Shown: one piece after another, positions 32,786 to 42,758 of the stretch
Layout of the letters: the number at the start of each line of letters is the position of its first letter
Position numbering within the stretch: position 1 is the stretch's first letter
Assembly (NCBI GenBank): GCA_016110215.1
Contig: JADWQD010000017.1
Span: forward strand, 372,001 to 436,000
Source: Capronia americana
Taxonomy: Eukaryota; Ascomycota; Eurotiomycetes; Chaetothyriales; Herpotrichiellaceae
Reading direction: 5' to 3'
Length of the DNA stretch: 64,000 bases
Notes under the pieces: model-generated
Seen by the model: the letters and a program-made list of their open reading frames with translations, nothing else
The model's database searches: none
Told to the model about the DNA's origin: nothing
Made by a program: the position numbers and the translations under genes

Positions 32786-34095
32786 ATGTTGTCGACACTC
32801 ACGTCTCTCATTGGGTCCGGGAACGCCGACTTGAAACAAAAGATACCTTTGAAAGCCACCTCAGAACCACGGGCACTTCCGGCATCATGGTACTCCAGCC
32901 CTCACATGTACGAACTTGAGCGTCGGGCGATATTTTCGAAGAAATGGCTCCTGATCACTCATAAGCTGAGGTTCACCAGTCCGGGCGACTACCTACGCTT
33001 CGAGGAAGCTGGGTATTCTTTTGTCCTTTGCATGGACAGGGACGGCACGATAAATGGCTTCCACAACATCTGCCGGCATCGTGCCTTCCCTGTCGTCACC
33101 GAGGATACAGGCAACGCCAAAATCTTCTCCTGCAAATATCACGGCTGGTCTTATGGACTGAACGGCAAACTCGCAAAGGCTCCTCGATTCGAGAGTGTGC
33201 CGACCTTCCAAAAGGAGAACCACACCTTGTTCGCAGTCCATGTGCATATTGATGCATTGGGCTTCGTATGGGTCAATCTTGACGCGTCTCCCAGCCCAAC
33301 AGTGGCGTGGGACGATGACTTCAAAAACGTCGATACCCAGGAACGGTTTCATGCGTTTGACTTCTCGCAGTACAAGTTCGACCACGTGTGGCAAATGCAA
33401 GGCGACTACAACTGGAAGACGCTCGCCGACAACTACAACGAGTGCTACCACTGTCAAGTGGCTCATCCGGACGTGGCCAAGCTAGCCGATCTCACATACT
33501 ATTACACCGTCCCCGAGCTTGGCTACATCCAACACTTTTCTCGTCCAAAGAAAGGGCAGGAAGAAGAGGATATCAAAAACGCGAGCACCTACTACTTCCC
33601 CAACGCATGTATGACAGTCTCGTAAGCCAGACACCGCATGGTCTCCGGACAGGGCTTCTGCTAACACTGCGTCCCTCTAGGCCGCACTTCTTCTATATGA
33701 TGCGCTGTGTTCCAACATCCGCGACCACCTGCTCCATGGAGTACGAGGTCTACCGGCACGTCGACGCGGCGGACGAGGACTTCGAACACATCGACTCGTT
33801 CTTCAAACGCGTTCTCGCCGAGGATAAACATCTCTGCAACGCCGCTCAGAGGAACTTGAACACGGGGGTGTTCATTAACGGCGAGTTGCACCCACATCTG
33901 GAGAGTGCGCCTCTCTACTTCCAGAACGTAGTCAGACGGCTTGTCACGGACCATCGAAAGAACGAAGAAGCAAAAGGCGAAGAGATCTGGCCGGCGCGTC
34001 GGTCTCTACCCATCTCTAAAAGCACAGAGGATGATGAGGCTTTCTGTGCTGGACTAGCGTGCGATTCTGTGAAATCAGCAGAAACTGAATGGTGA
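32786..34095 (+). CDS. Rieske [2Fe-2S] non-haem iron monooxygenase, alpha-subunit type
   Basis: Two exons (32786-33621, 33681-34095) give 416 residues. The Rieske cluster ligands are CRH at about residue 98 and CKYHGW about 18 residues later. The mononuclear iron site is DNYNECYHCQVAHPD, with the two His ligands in YHCQVAH and Asn/Asp upstream. This architecture (PF00355 plus a catalytic domain) is that of choline monooxygenase and of betaine or stachydrine demethylases, and of fungal members of that branch. It would hydroxylate a substrate, often causing N- or O-demethylation, with electrons from a separate reductase. No reductase gene is seen in the window. A divergent BVMO and a nearby amine oxidase make an N-methyl compound a reasonable substrate guess. 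Confidence 0.9.
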
Positions 34096-34565
34096 ATGGT
34101 GAACGGCCATGCTTGCCAGCAGTCTCGTGGTCCCTAGGATAGTTGTCCGTTCGGGCGCAGAGAGGGTTGGGCTTATTTTCAAATTGTTCTGAATATCGGT
34201 TGTCACTGAATCCCGACAACTGCGTGCACAGAAACGATTGCCACGGTACCTTGTAGTTGGAAGCCTCGATAAGCATTTTCGGCAGGAGTGATGGGCAATT
34301 CCGCTCCTTAACTGAATACCGCCTAGATGTATTTCTAGCACTACCCGGCATCCATCTAAGCCTTAACAGGACCGCAATTCCGGGCGCTTAATCAGAGCCT
34401 GATAAGCGGGCTTAGGTTTTGGCGTAGGTTTTCTCCGCATTTTGTTCCCTGTCAGCTCGACGCATTCGTCAGTCCTGGTCAGTCTCGCTTTCATGCCGCC
34501 GCATCCAGGTTGACGAGGCCTCCACGTTGAAAGAAAATGACGGACAGTGGCGATCGCTGAGAAGC
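34096..34565. other. Intergenic, promoter of the second Zn2Cys6 gene
   Basis: About 470 bases between two plus-strand genes. No coding frame is supported. Confidence 0.45.
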
Positions 34566-37067
34566 ATGCCCGCAACGCAGAACCGTGTCCAGAAACGCAT
34601 GCACCAGGCGTGCGAGAACTGCCGGTGGGTGTGACTCGTGATCCGCGAAATGGATCTTATCATGATGCTAACGCTGAGGATTCAACAGAAGGAAAAAGAC
34701 ACGTTGCCCGGGCGAGAGGCCGGCATGTTCGACCTGCACGCGTCTCTCACAATCATGTCGGTATCCCGAAGGTCACTACGGCTATGTGTCGTCCGAGACA
34801 CTGCAGGGCAATTCGAGGGACGTGGTATGGCATTCACCACCCCATGGACCTCGCTGAACTCTCATGAACTGATCAACCGAGTACAGGAGTCCCGATTGGC
34901 ACAGCTGGAGGAGAGGATGGAGATGATTATTGAAGGACGCATGTAAGGCTGCAGAATTGCTCATCGTATATTCGGGGTTCGACTTTAGCCACTGACGCCG
35001 TGGCGAGAACCAGGACAAACAGCGATACAGAATCACCCATATCCGACTCGACCAGGTCTGCAAGTCGTCGACCATCACAAAAGACTCGCAGTAGCATCGT
35101 TACATCTTCGAGGCAAGAGCAATCCCGTCCTCATTTATCCCAAGCACATCCGCTAACTTCTCAGCAGGGCCATGCCCCCCAGAGATGCAGTCCTTGACGC
35201 CGTCGATGCATACTTCAGATACTGCCACATGCAGCCCCTGTGGCTCTTCGATGGTGACGAAGACCTCTCCTCTATCGATGACTGCCGTGACGAGGTCGTT
35301 TTCTCGATGCTAGCCCTCTCGCTTTGCCACTCGAAGCACCCTTACTTCAAAGGGCGATCGGAGCAATTGAGTGGACAATATGCCCAGCTGGCGCGAGAGC
35401 ACATCATGCTCCGTATTGCTCAGGGTAAAGTCACCCTGGCCACGGTTCAGAGTCTATGCATGCTGGCGCTGGCGAACTTTCATGGTAGGTCTCCTCGCCC
35501 TTGAACGGAGTCATGCGAGATTGCCCTCTTAATTCCTGGCGTAGCGAACGACGTGCACCTGGCGGCTCTCCACCTCAACATCGCCGTCACGTTTTCGAAA
35601 TGTGTCGGCCTCGACGTGGAATTGACACCGAGCGAGCTGTCCCCAGCCGCCGAGGCGCGTAGGAGAGTGTTCTGGAGCCTTCATCTTTTGGAGCGCATTC
35701 ACGGACAGTCCGTTTCCGAGCTGACCATCCTCCAGGATATCGAAAACCCCCAGTACGTTCTCTTGCACCCGGATCTGCGGAAAAAGTCAAATATGCTACC
35801 TCCCCGCATGCCACAGGAGATAGTGCGAGGTGAGGAGCCGGAGAGGACGGGCATCTGGGCGTACATGGTGCAGCTGGGGGCGCTGTGGCAGCAGGTCCGC
35901 ACGTACGTGATGCAATGCGCCCACACGAATAGCGAGCCTCCATGGTCCGTCGAGTCAGGGTACGCCGTCATCTGTGCTCACCTGATGGACCTCGAGACCA
36001 AGATGCCGACCTACCACCGGTGGGACTCGGCTCGATTCCGCGACCGTAACAACGACGAGCTCCAGAACCGCGGGTACTGGAGCCCCTGGCTCTGGCTCCA
36101 GTTCACATACCACGCGATCCACAGCATCCTGAACCACCCGTTTCTGTACTCGGCACGCCCACAGCAGTCTGCCCAACTGGCCGTGCCAAATACGTTCTGG
36201 AAGACATCCTCGGAGCTGGCCTTTATCCACGCCACGTGGATCGTGCGCCTGATCGACATGGTTCGAGAGAAGGGCTACCGCATCTCGGATCCCTTCATTG
36301 GCCAGTGCGCAGCCGTCTCTGCCACGATTCACATCTACTTTTGCCGGGCGGCGGACCGCCAAATCCGGGAGGCCGCCCAAGTCAAGCTGGAAACATGCAC
36401 GTCGTTTTTGGGAGAACTGGCCGAGCTGTGGCCGTCGTGCCGATTACTGGTGAGTCGCTTGTCCCTGGGGAGGTCTTTGCCTGGCTGAATTTCCGCACAG
36501 CATGACACGCTCCGGGCCTTGATCCACTCGGCCTTCACATCAGGCTACTCGGACCAGCAGCCCGAGCCGTCCCGACGGACAGTCTCGATCAACACGCGGC
36601 TCATGTGGAAGATCTTGCAGTACAACTTTGACGGCAAGGATCTGGGCGCTTCGAACCACGGCCTGTTCCACAAGTCCTTCTGCCACGACGACGACGATAA
36701 TCCCGCCGGTCATGACGACCACACGGTCGAAATGCAGATCTCGCACAATCCCCCAACCACGGAGGTCGACCTGTCGAACGGACAGGCCCTCCCGCCCTAC
36801 TCGGACCACCACTCTACGGGACCGAATACGCAACAAACGGGCCAGGAGCACGAGCTGCAGCTCGCGGACGGGGATATCCATAATGCGTCGAACGCGAATG
36901 CGAGGACGCCGTTACCCATGATGTATGCCCCATTTCCGAAAGCGCCGACGGCGCCGTGGGCGATGCCCAGCAACGCGCCCGTCATCGACATGACTTACGA
37001 CCCGTTCTACCAGTTCCAGGATCTAGGATCTCCGGCTGATGGGGCGTGGGAGGTGGGGAACTTGTAA
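34566..37067 (+). CDS. Zn2Cys6 transcription factor with fungal-specific TF domain
   Basis: Best model: exons 34566-34624, 34689-34824, 34887-34942, 35008-35055, 35165-35484, 35545-36449 and 36501-37067, 696 residues. The zinc cluster is split by intron 1: ACENCR then RKKTRCPGERPACSTCTRLSQSC, that is C-x2-C-x6-C-x6-C-x2-C-x6-C. A short coiled coil follows (ESRLAQLEERMEMIIEGR). The middle homology domain starts at DAYFRYCHMQPLWLF and includes LCMLALANFH, HLAALHLNIAVTFSKCVGLD, RRRVFWSLHLLERIHG and NHPFLYSARP. The C-terminus is acidic and Asn/Gln/Pro-rich, a likely activation region, and a DDDD run occurs. The boundary of exons 4 and 5 (35056-35164) is the weak point: a Ser-rich linker frame there is out of phase with the rest. 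Likely regulator of neighbouring oxidoreductases or the cupin. Confidence 0.87.
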
Positions 37068-37193
37068 CAGTGGCGCCCGTAGCGGGAAGAAGAGGCATAA
37101 GAATGAGTCTAGATTGTTCCACAGTTTCATCCTCATTTTGATTTTCCTGTCATGTTCATGTCAACCATACTCCCGTCCGGTCCGTACCTGCCA

Positions 37194-38044
37194 TCAGTCC
37201 TGACCTTTGCTCTCCCCTCCCCACAACCTCACCAACGCACCCTCCGGACCAGTGACGGGATCCTGGGTCGGCAGAGCCACGGCCACGATCTCCTGCCTGA
37301 GAGCCTTCTCGTCGATAGGCTCTTTCCCCAGCTCATTTCTCCATCGAGGACAACCCTGGAGATGATGAAGTCAGTCTTTCTGTATTCTGTACCGCCTTCA
37401 TCCGCGCCTTGACTTCATCATTCCCACGTAGAAGTAGCTAGGGAAGGGTTTCTTCACCTTAGGATAGACCCCCACGTAGCGATAATCCAGGGTACTTTCG
37501 ACGGAACAGTGCGCCGTCCCCGCCGGGAGGACAACCACGTCCCCGGCATGGACATCGACATGCAATCCGCCGGCCGTGCTGGGGTCGCTGGACCCGCATC
37601 CGAGAAGAAGCGTCGAACTGCCCTGGAATATCCCTGCGAGTTTGACCCGACGCGGGGGGGCATGTCAGCTTACAAGAATAGGACTAAAAGACTATAAGAG
37701 TGGACTTGGGTCTTGCGTGCGACCTAAAAAATCAATATAGAGTTTAAAAGAGAAAAATCAAGATTCAAATACTCTGTACTGTTTTACAGCACAGGGATCA
37801 AATCTCCATCCAGCTGAACGGGATAAACCCCACCATAGCATTCATGCGAATTGGGATGGAAATGCCGCACGGCAATGTGTCCCCAGACGCCGCGCCTCTC
37901 CCAGCCGTGGCCCTCTAGGAAGGTTGTCGCCGTGCTTTCCGTCAGCGGGAGGGGTAGGACGTCCCGGTAGACCAGCACGGGAAGGTCGCTGTTGGGAGCG
38001 TAGGCGTTGGGTTCGAGGTGGTGGATTTCGGGGTCGCTGGGCAT
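37194..38044 (-). CDS. Small cupin protein, YjlB-like (COG4297 type)
   Basis: Three exons (38044-37834, 37633-37458, 37355-37194) give 182 residues. The pieces join as HHLEPNAYAPNSDLPVLVYR, then HFHPNSHECYG-IFQGSSTLLLGCG, then VHAGDVVVLPAGTAHC, then YVGVYPK-GCPRWRNELGK and a tail with PTQDPVTGPEGALVRLWG. The two cupin motifs with His residues (HFHPNSHE; PAGTAHC) are present. The order and end match the B. subtilis YjlB-type family known in bacteria and fungi; function there is not established. It lies tail-to-tail with the second Zn2Cys6 gene, 126 bases away. Intron 1 is 200 bases, longer than most here. Confidence 0.85.
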
Positions 38045-39183
38045 TGTTTGGAGGAGGTGGAAGTCGCGAAGGGAAGGTAGGTACCTTAGGTGTCGAGAAG
38101 ATGGGGTTGGCGGGATTGCTTTGTTCCGCTTGTGACTCGTATGATAAGGAGAATAGGACTGTGAGTGACCGAGACCCAGAGTGAGAATGAAGTGAGATCA
38201 GGTCTTGGATGTGTTAGTGGATATGCTGGTTATAGGCGTGTTCGCTAATATCGTGCTAGTGCCACTGAGGTTCGTAACGACTATCCTAATGCAAAGTACA
38301 TTTTATTTGTATTACCTTACCGTTGTTTACAGCGTACTGTCCTTCCCTCGTACAGTATTCATCCAGACTCGGTCTGCCTGTCCTGAGCGCCAAGGCCAAG
38401 GTCAACGCTAACGGTGGTGTTGTCCGATTCACGGTGACTGGACTTGACGACCAACACGGGGTGCCTCCGTGTCCTGCACGGGCGACAAAAGGTTGCAGAT
38501 TCGAGACATGGGACCGCCCTCAGGCGGAGTACGCAAGTACTGAGATGGCGTTGGCCGTGGAAGCTTCCGAGACGGTCGCGCGGACTTTGAAGAGAAGTGT
38601 CGAGAGGACGAGGCCGCGACTACACAGTAATGGAACACCCAAACAAGCGATTAGAGGCGTTACGTTACATTGCGTCGTGAATAGATTCCCTCCGGCCTCC
38701 CTACGCAATGAAAGACAATGCATAACTTCGGTGACTCCAGATTCCTCCGAAGGTCTGATACGAGGGACAGTCGGAGGAGCTCCCCGGTCTTGTGACCGGG
38801 CTCGGGAGTGCATGCTTGCATGACGTTAAATGTACCTACCGTCCCGCAGTACTCGTAATTACGGTTCAACCTCATGCTCTACGAGGTCCCCCGTACCACG
38901 ACCAACAACCAAGATATTCTGTTATAATTCCGCGATACAAGCACTGAGATACCAAGACCTCAAGTCCGCGTTTCCTGGCCGCGCATGGGATAGCTCTCCG
39001 GGAGACACGTCGGAATATCTGGGTTTGATCCAGCAATCGCATTGAAGACTACTCCTTGCGGCTGATAATCATTTGGTTAGGGGTGTATCTTTGTCGACAT
39101 ACATACCATCCGAAAGCTGTCATGGTCCAAAACGCTCGCTCTATTCATGCATTCATAAAACATTGAAGTCTGAGCACCGGCTT
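38045..39183. other. Intergenic, 1.1 kb, nothing recognised
   Basis: AT-rich patches near 38280-38340. The plus-strand frame at 38323-38823 and the minus-strand frame at 38520-38813 overlap each other and lack domains. Confidence 0.45.
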
Positions 39184-40492
39184 TCAGAATGGCACGCCGC
39201 CACTATTAGTCTGCAAGTCACCTTCACCTTCAACATTCCTTCTCCATGCCTCTGGCAAGCAGACACAGACCAGTGGAAAGGCCTTTATCTCCTTAATTGA
39301 CGTCGGTGATCGTTCTCGATCTCCTTGCGTACCACCACTCGGAACACCGCTGTCTCTTGGGATCTTTTGCTTACCGTCATAATCCTCGGCACGTTCATCA
39401 ATCCCAACGCCAGTTGCCCACCCGTCATCCCAAATGGCAATCACCTTGAGCATGTCACCTCTTTCGAGCTCAAACTCATCACCAACGCGCGGCTGATACT
39501 CCCAAAGCACCGACACCTTATCACCAGGGTGGACGTCGTGATCAGAGTAATAGTCCTTCAAGAATGGTATCTGTTCTGATTGACCGATAGCTACTCCATT
39601 AACATTGCTCAGTTCGATGAAAGCTCTGTCAGGCGCAGTACCGTCAGTGTTCACTGCAGAGAGTTTCTCATACTCCGGCAGATCTGTGCTGCGAGCTTGA
39701 GATGGCGATGAAGTTGCCGGAGTTGGCGTGACAGACGTCGTCGCAGGTGAGAAAGTCTGAATGACTTCGGCGTCACCATCATCGCCGCTTGCGATAAATG
39801 AACGGAGCGAGCTAGAGAACACTGATTCAGTTTCCATAAGGTATTGCATCAGTGAATCCCTGTGCCGATTCGGAAGTTTGGGGCCTCGGTTGCGAGAAAA
39901 CCCCAGGAACTGGTCGTCGGCCTGGCCTTCAATACGGCCTATAAGATGTCGAGTTTTGCGGTAAAGAGCATCAAATGTCCGTTTGGTAGTTGCTGATTGA
40001 AGCCTAAAATACGATTAGGTTCACAAACCTGCTATGGACAGGATGGACTGACGTATTGAGTACCTGACAAGCCAATGTCAGAGTATTTTGATATCGGTCC
40101 AACGTGGCCAGCAACTCAGCCAATTCGTCCTTCTTAAACAGCTCCCAGATGGCCCCTCCTAATATTCCCGCAGAACTTAGTTTTTCTGCCAACGGCTCAG
40201 CGATCGTCCTGGACTCGAGCAAGACAATCTCGCAGCTTTGGAGGACATCGGTGAGCAGATTCAGCTGTTGGACCACCGCATCATCATGTTGCTTTTGACG
40301 AGCTTCGCGAGCAATCAGCGTCGATAAAGATCCGAGGATCGTATTCAGCGCCTGGAGTTGGAGGCATATCCTTGAGACCTGTCGCGGGGCGTTCTTAATG
40401 CCGTGGAAGACTGTGTAGAGCTTTTTGCCAGTGGTGAAGGTGTTAGTGGCAATGGACAGAGAAGCAGCGACGATAGAAACGGGTTCAGGCAT
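39184..40492 (-). CDS. Fungal STAND-N-terminus-like protein with C-terminal SH3 domain
   Basis: Two exons (40492-40053, 40003-39184) give 419 residues. Residues 1-150 (MPEPVSIVAASLSIATNTFTTGKKLYTVFHGIKNAPRQV...) are helical and resemble the N-terminal domain found at the front of many fungal NLR-like STAND proteins. A Ser/Thr/Pro-rich linker follows (TSVTPTPATSSPSQ). The C-terminal part from YQPRVGDEFELERGDMLKVIAIWDDGWATG through IKAFPLVCVCLPEAW is an SH3 domain with the conserved ALYD-like start replaced by YQP and with WDDGW intact. No nucleotide-binding domain is present, so it may act as an adaptor. Not part of the metabolic clusters. Confidence 0.8.
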
Positions 40493-41124
40493 GTTGGACC
40501 CCGCCCATCCTCAATGAGCACTGCAACTTGAGGTAGATTTTATCGTGAAGTGAGGTGCAATATCAAGTCGGAATTCGTAGTCCAGTTCGGTCGAAGCCGG
40601 AGCGTCTAAACAACATTAAGATGCAGCTTTCGAAAGCATCCGCAGAGACTCTTCGTTTGGCAATATCAAGCAGTGATCGATAGGTGTGTTGGAGGCATTT
40701 GCAAAACCTCGTCATGTCAGGCTGAGTGTCTGGATGGCGCCCTCAGCGACAGGAGCCTAGGCGGGGGCTGGAACCATACTACATAGTGCCCCCAACAGCT
40801 CCGCCAGGTCTTCTGGGCTCGGGAACAGGCAGCTGGGTCTCCCTCATGGCTTGGCACGTCCCGACGTCATGGGCGGCATGAAAGCTCACCTCGGTGCTCA
40901 CGAAGCTGCACATGTAGTGTAGAGATACACAAGCAACCGAGCAACGATCGTGACGGACTTCTCCACGACATCATTTTGTCCCACCGACAATTATTCCCCT
41001 CGTCGGCGCTCGCAAATAGGACCCTCTTTCACCACCAAACGTACCTCATTCAAGCTCACCAGCCAGCCAAAAACGTACGATTCTACCAGCTCCTATCTAC
41101 TCTCCCTCTACTAGCCACGCAATA
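40493..41124. promoter_or_regulatory. Divergent promoter, SH3 gene / Nudix gene
   Basis: The 632 bases lie between divergent starts. A pyrimidine-rich stretch just before 41125 fits a fungal core promoter. Nothing else is recognised. Confidence 0.4.
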
Positions 41125-41757
41125 ATGTCGAAAACGACCCAAGAACCTCAAATCCTCTCGATATCGGATCTCCCCACGTCGGAAGCCAAATGGGTTGCGC
41201 TGAAGAAAGTCGAATTCGTCGACCAGAAAGGCACGCCGCGGTCCTGGGAGATCGCGGTGCGCAAGACGACGTCCAAATCCGGCGTCGACGCAGTCGCCAT
41301 GGGCAATATCTTCGTGCACCCTACGAAACCCCCGGCAACGTTACTGGTCATACAGTACCGACCGCCCGTGGGGAAATACACGGTCGAATGGCCCGCGGGG
41401 CTGATCGACGAGCACGAGACGCCCGAAGAAGCGGCCATCAGGGAGATGAAAGAAGAGACAGGCTACGAGGGGAGGATCCTGGACTCGAGTCCCGCCGTCG
41501 CGGCCGATCCGGGCCTCACGAACGCGACTCTCAAGCTGGTCATGATGGAGGTGCAGCTGAGTGGCGGCGAGGCCGACGAGATCATGCCGGATCAGAAGCT
41601 CGATGATGGGGAGCTGATCGAGCGGGTGATGGTGCCGCTGGCCGAACTGTACGAGCGATTGTTGGGCTGGGCCGCGCGGGATGATTTCATGGTTGCCGGG
41701 AAGCTGTTTTATTTCGCCGCGGGAGTACACTTTGCGAAGACTAGCGGCTATATTTGA
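41125..41757 (+). CDS. Nudix hydrolase, ADP-ribose pyrophosphatase (YSA1-like)
   Basis: This intronless gene of 210 residues starts MSKTTQEPQIL. The Nudix box is complete: GLIDEHETPEEAAIREMKEETGYEG fits G-x5-E-x7-REUxEExGU. Upstream, VIQYRPPVGKYTVEWPAG is the usual substrate loop of ADP-sugar pyrophosphatases; LTNATLKLVMMEV and a C-terminal AGKLFYFAAGVHFAKTSGYI match the fungal YSA1 group. It hydrolyses ADP-ribose to AMP and ribose-5-phosphate with Mg2+, a detoxifying housekeeping role. It is the most clearly conserved general gene in the window and marks a break between the clusters. Confidence 0.93.
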   Translation: MSKTTQEPQILSISDLPTSEAKWVALKKVEFVDQKGTPRSWEIAVRKTTSKSGVDAVAMGNIFVHPTKPPATLLVIQYRPPVGKYTVEWPAGLIDEHETPEEAAIREMKEETGYEGRILDSSPAVAADPGLTNATLKLVMMEVQLSGGEADEIMPDQKLDDGELIERVMVPLAELYERLLGWAARDDFMVAGKLFYFAAGVHFAKTSGYI

Positions 41758-42758
41758 AGAGTAAAGAGATCGAAGAGCGGCACGCGTTTGAGGACCGCGT
41801 CTAACTGACTGACTGACCGACCAACCGACCGAGACCGACCAGCGACGAGAATCATCTCTGGCGAGGGCACTTCCGGAGTGCATCTATGGGGATTGGCTAG
41901 AAGGAATGTGCGTCACCAGCCATATGAGAAGCGGCCCGTGTGTGTGAATCGTTGGCTCAATGGTGTACCCGCCCACGCCATTACACACAACTAACCGCCG
42001 ACATGACTTGTCCATCTGGAAAACGGGAGGATTGATCCACTGCGCTTCGGTATGGCGTCGTTTCCCACGCGGTGGTTTATGCGCTTCCAAGGCGCTTCAA
42101 ATCATCCAACGATTGAAGGAAGCAGAATTTCCCAGCTATGACGGCTCTTCCAGGGTGAAGAATGATGGAATAGAATAGATCTGATCAGCAGAAGAGGCAC
42201 AGCACAGCACAGCACAATACCAAAATAGAAGGAAAGAAGGAAGGAAGGAAGGATGGAAGCTACTCCGTCCTCGATCGCACGTCCTCGTTATGGCAGCGGG
42301 CCAGTGACCCGGACAATCGAATTGCAGTGCGCATGTTTTATTACCAATATAGAATGCACGGCACTGGTGGTCTGTCTTCTGTAAGGTACAGTACTATTCT
42401 ACTGTAAATAGTAGCCGAGAGCTGTTGGTCTCTCCGAGCTTTTAGACACGAATACTCGGTACCTTGTACAGGATTGAGAATTCCCCCTACCAAACTTACA
42501 TAGGTTGAGGCCACCACCACCACCACACTAATTATCTCACGCTGGCTGGAAAGGCAGTTTCTTTCTCGCGGAAACCATCATCACTTCTCGGCAAGCCCGG
42601 TGAGATACTGTAATTACATGTCGCGTCGCACCCATTCCGCGCACTACCGAACACATTGTTGGGTGCTACTGTATGAGCGGACACACCACACCCGTGGCTA
42701 CCATGTAAGTACAGTATTGCACGGCCGCCGCCGCCGGCAGAACCGTTAACCAACATTT
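41758..42758. other. Intergenic, 1 kb with simple repeats
   Basis: Contains several simple repeats: CTGACTGACTGACCGACC near 41805, AGCAC units near 42198, GGAA units near 42235 and a CCA run near 42511. No gene is supported. Confidence 0.5.
42235..42252. repeat. GGAA tandem repeat
   Basis: Four to five AAGG units in tandem, a simple sequence repeat in non-coding DNA. Confidence 0.6.

Noticed and set aside
4697..34095. Classical secondary-metabolite cluster
   Set aside because: No PKS, NRPS, terpene synthase or prenyltransferase was found, so I describe it as catabolic or of unknown type.
35587..36380. Minus-strand frames of 118 and 141 codons
   Set aside because: Antisense to the middle homology domain of the second Zn2Cys6 gene.
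38323..38823. 166-codon plus-strand frame
   Set aside because: No recognisable motif; composition resembles the surrounding non-coding DNA.
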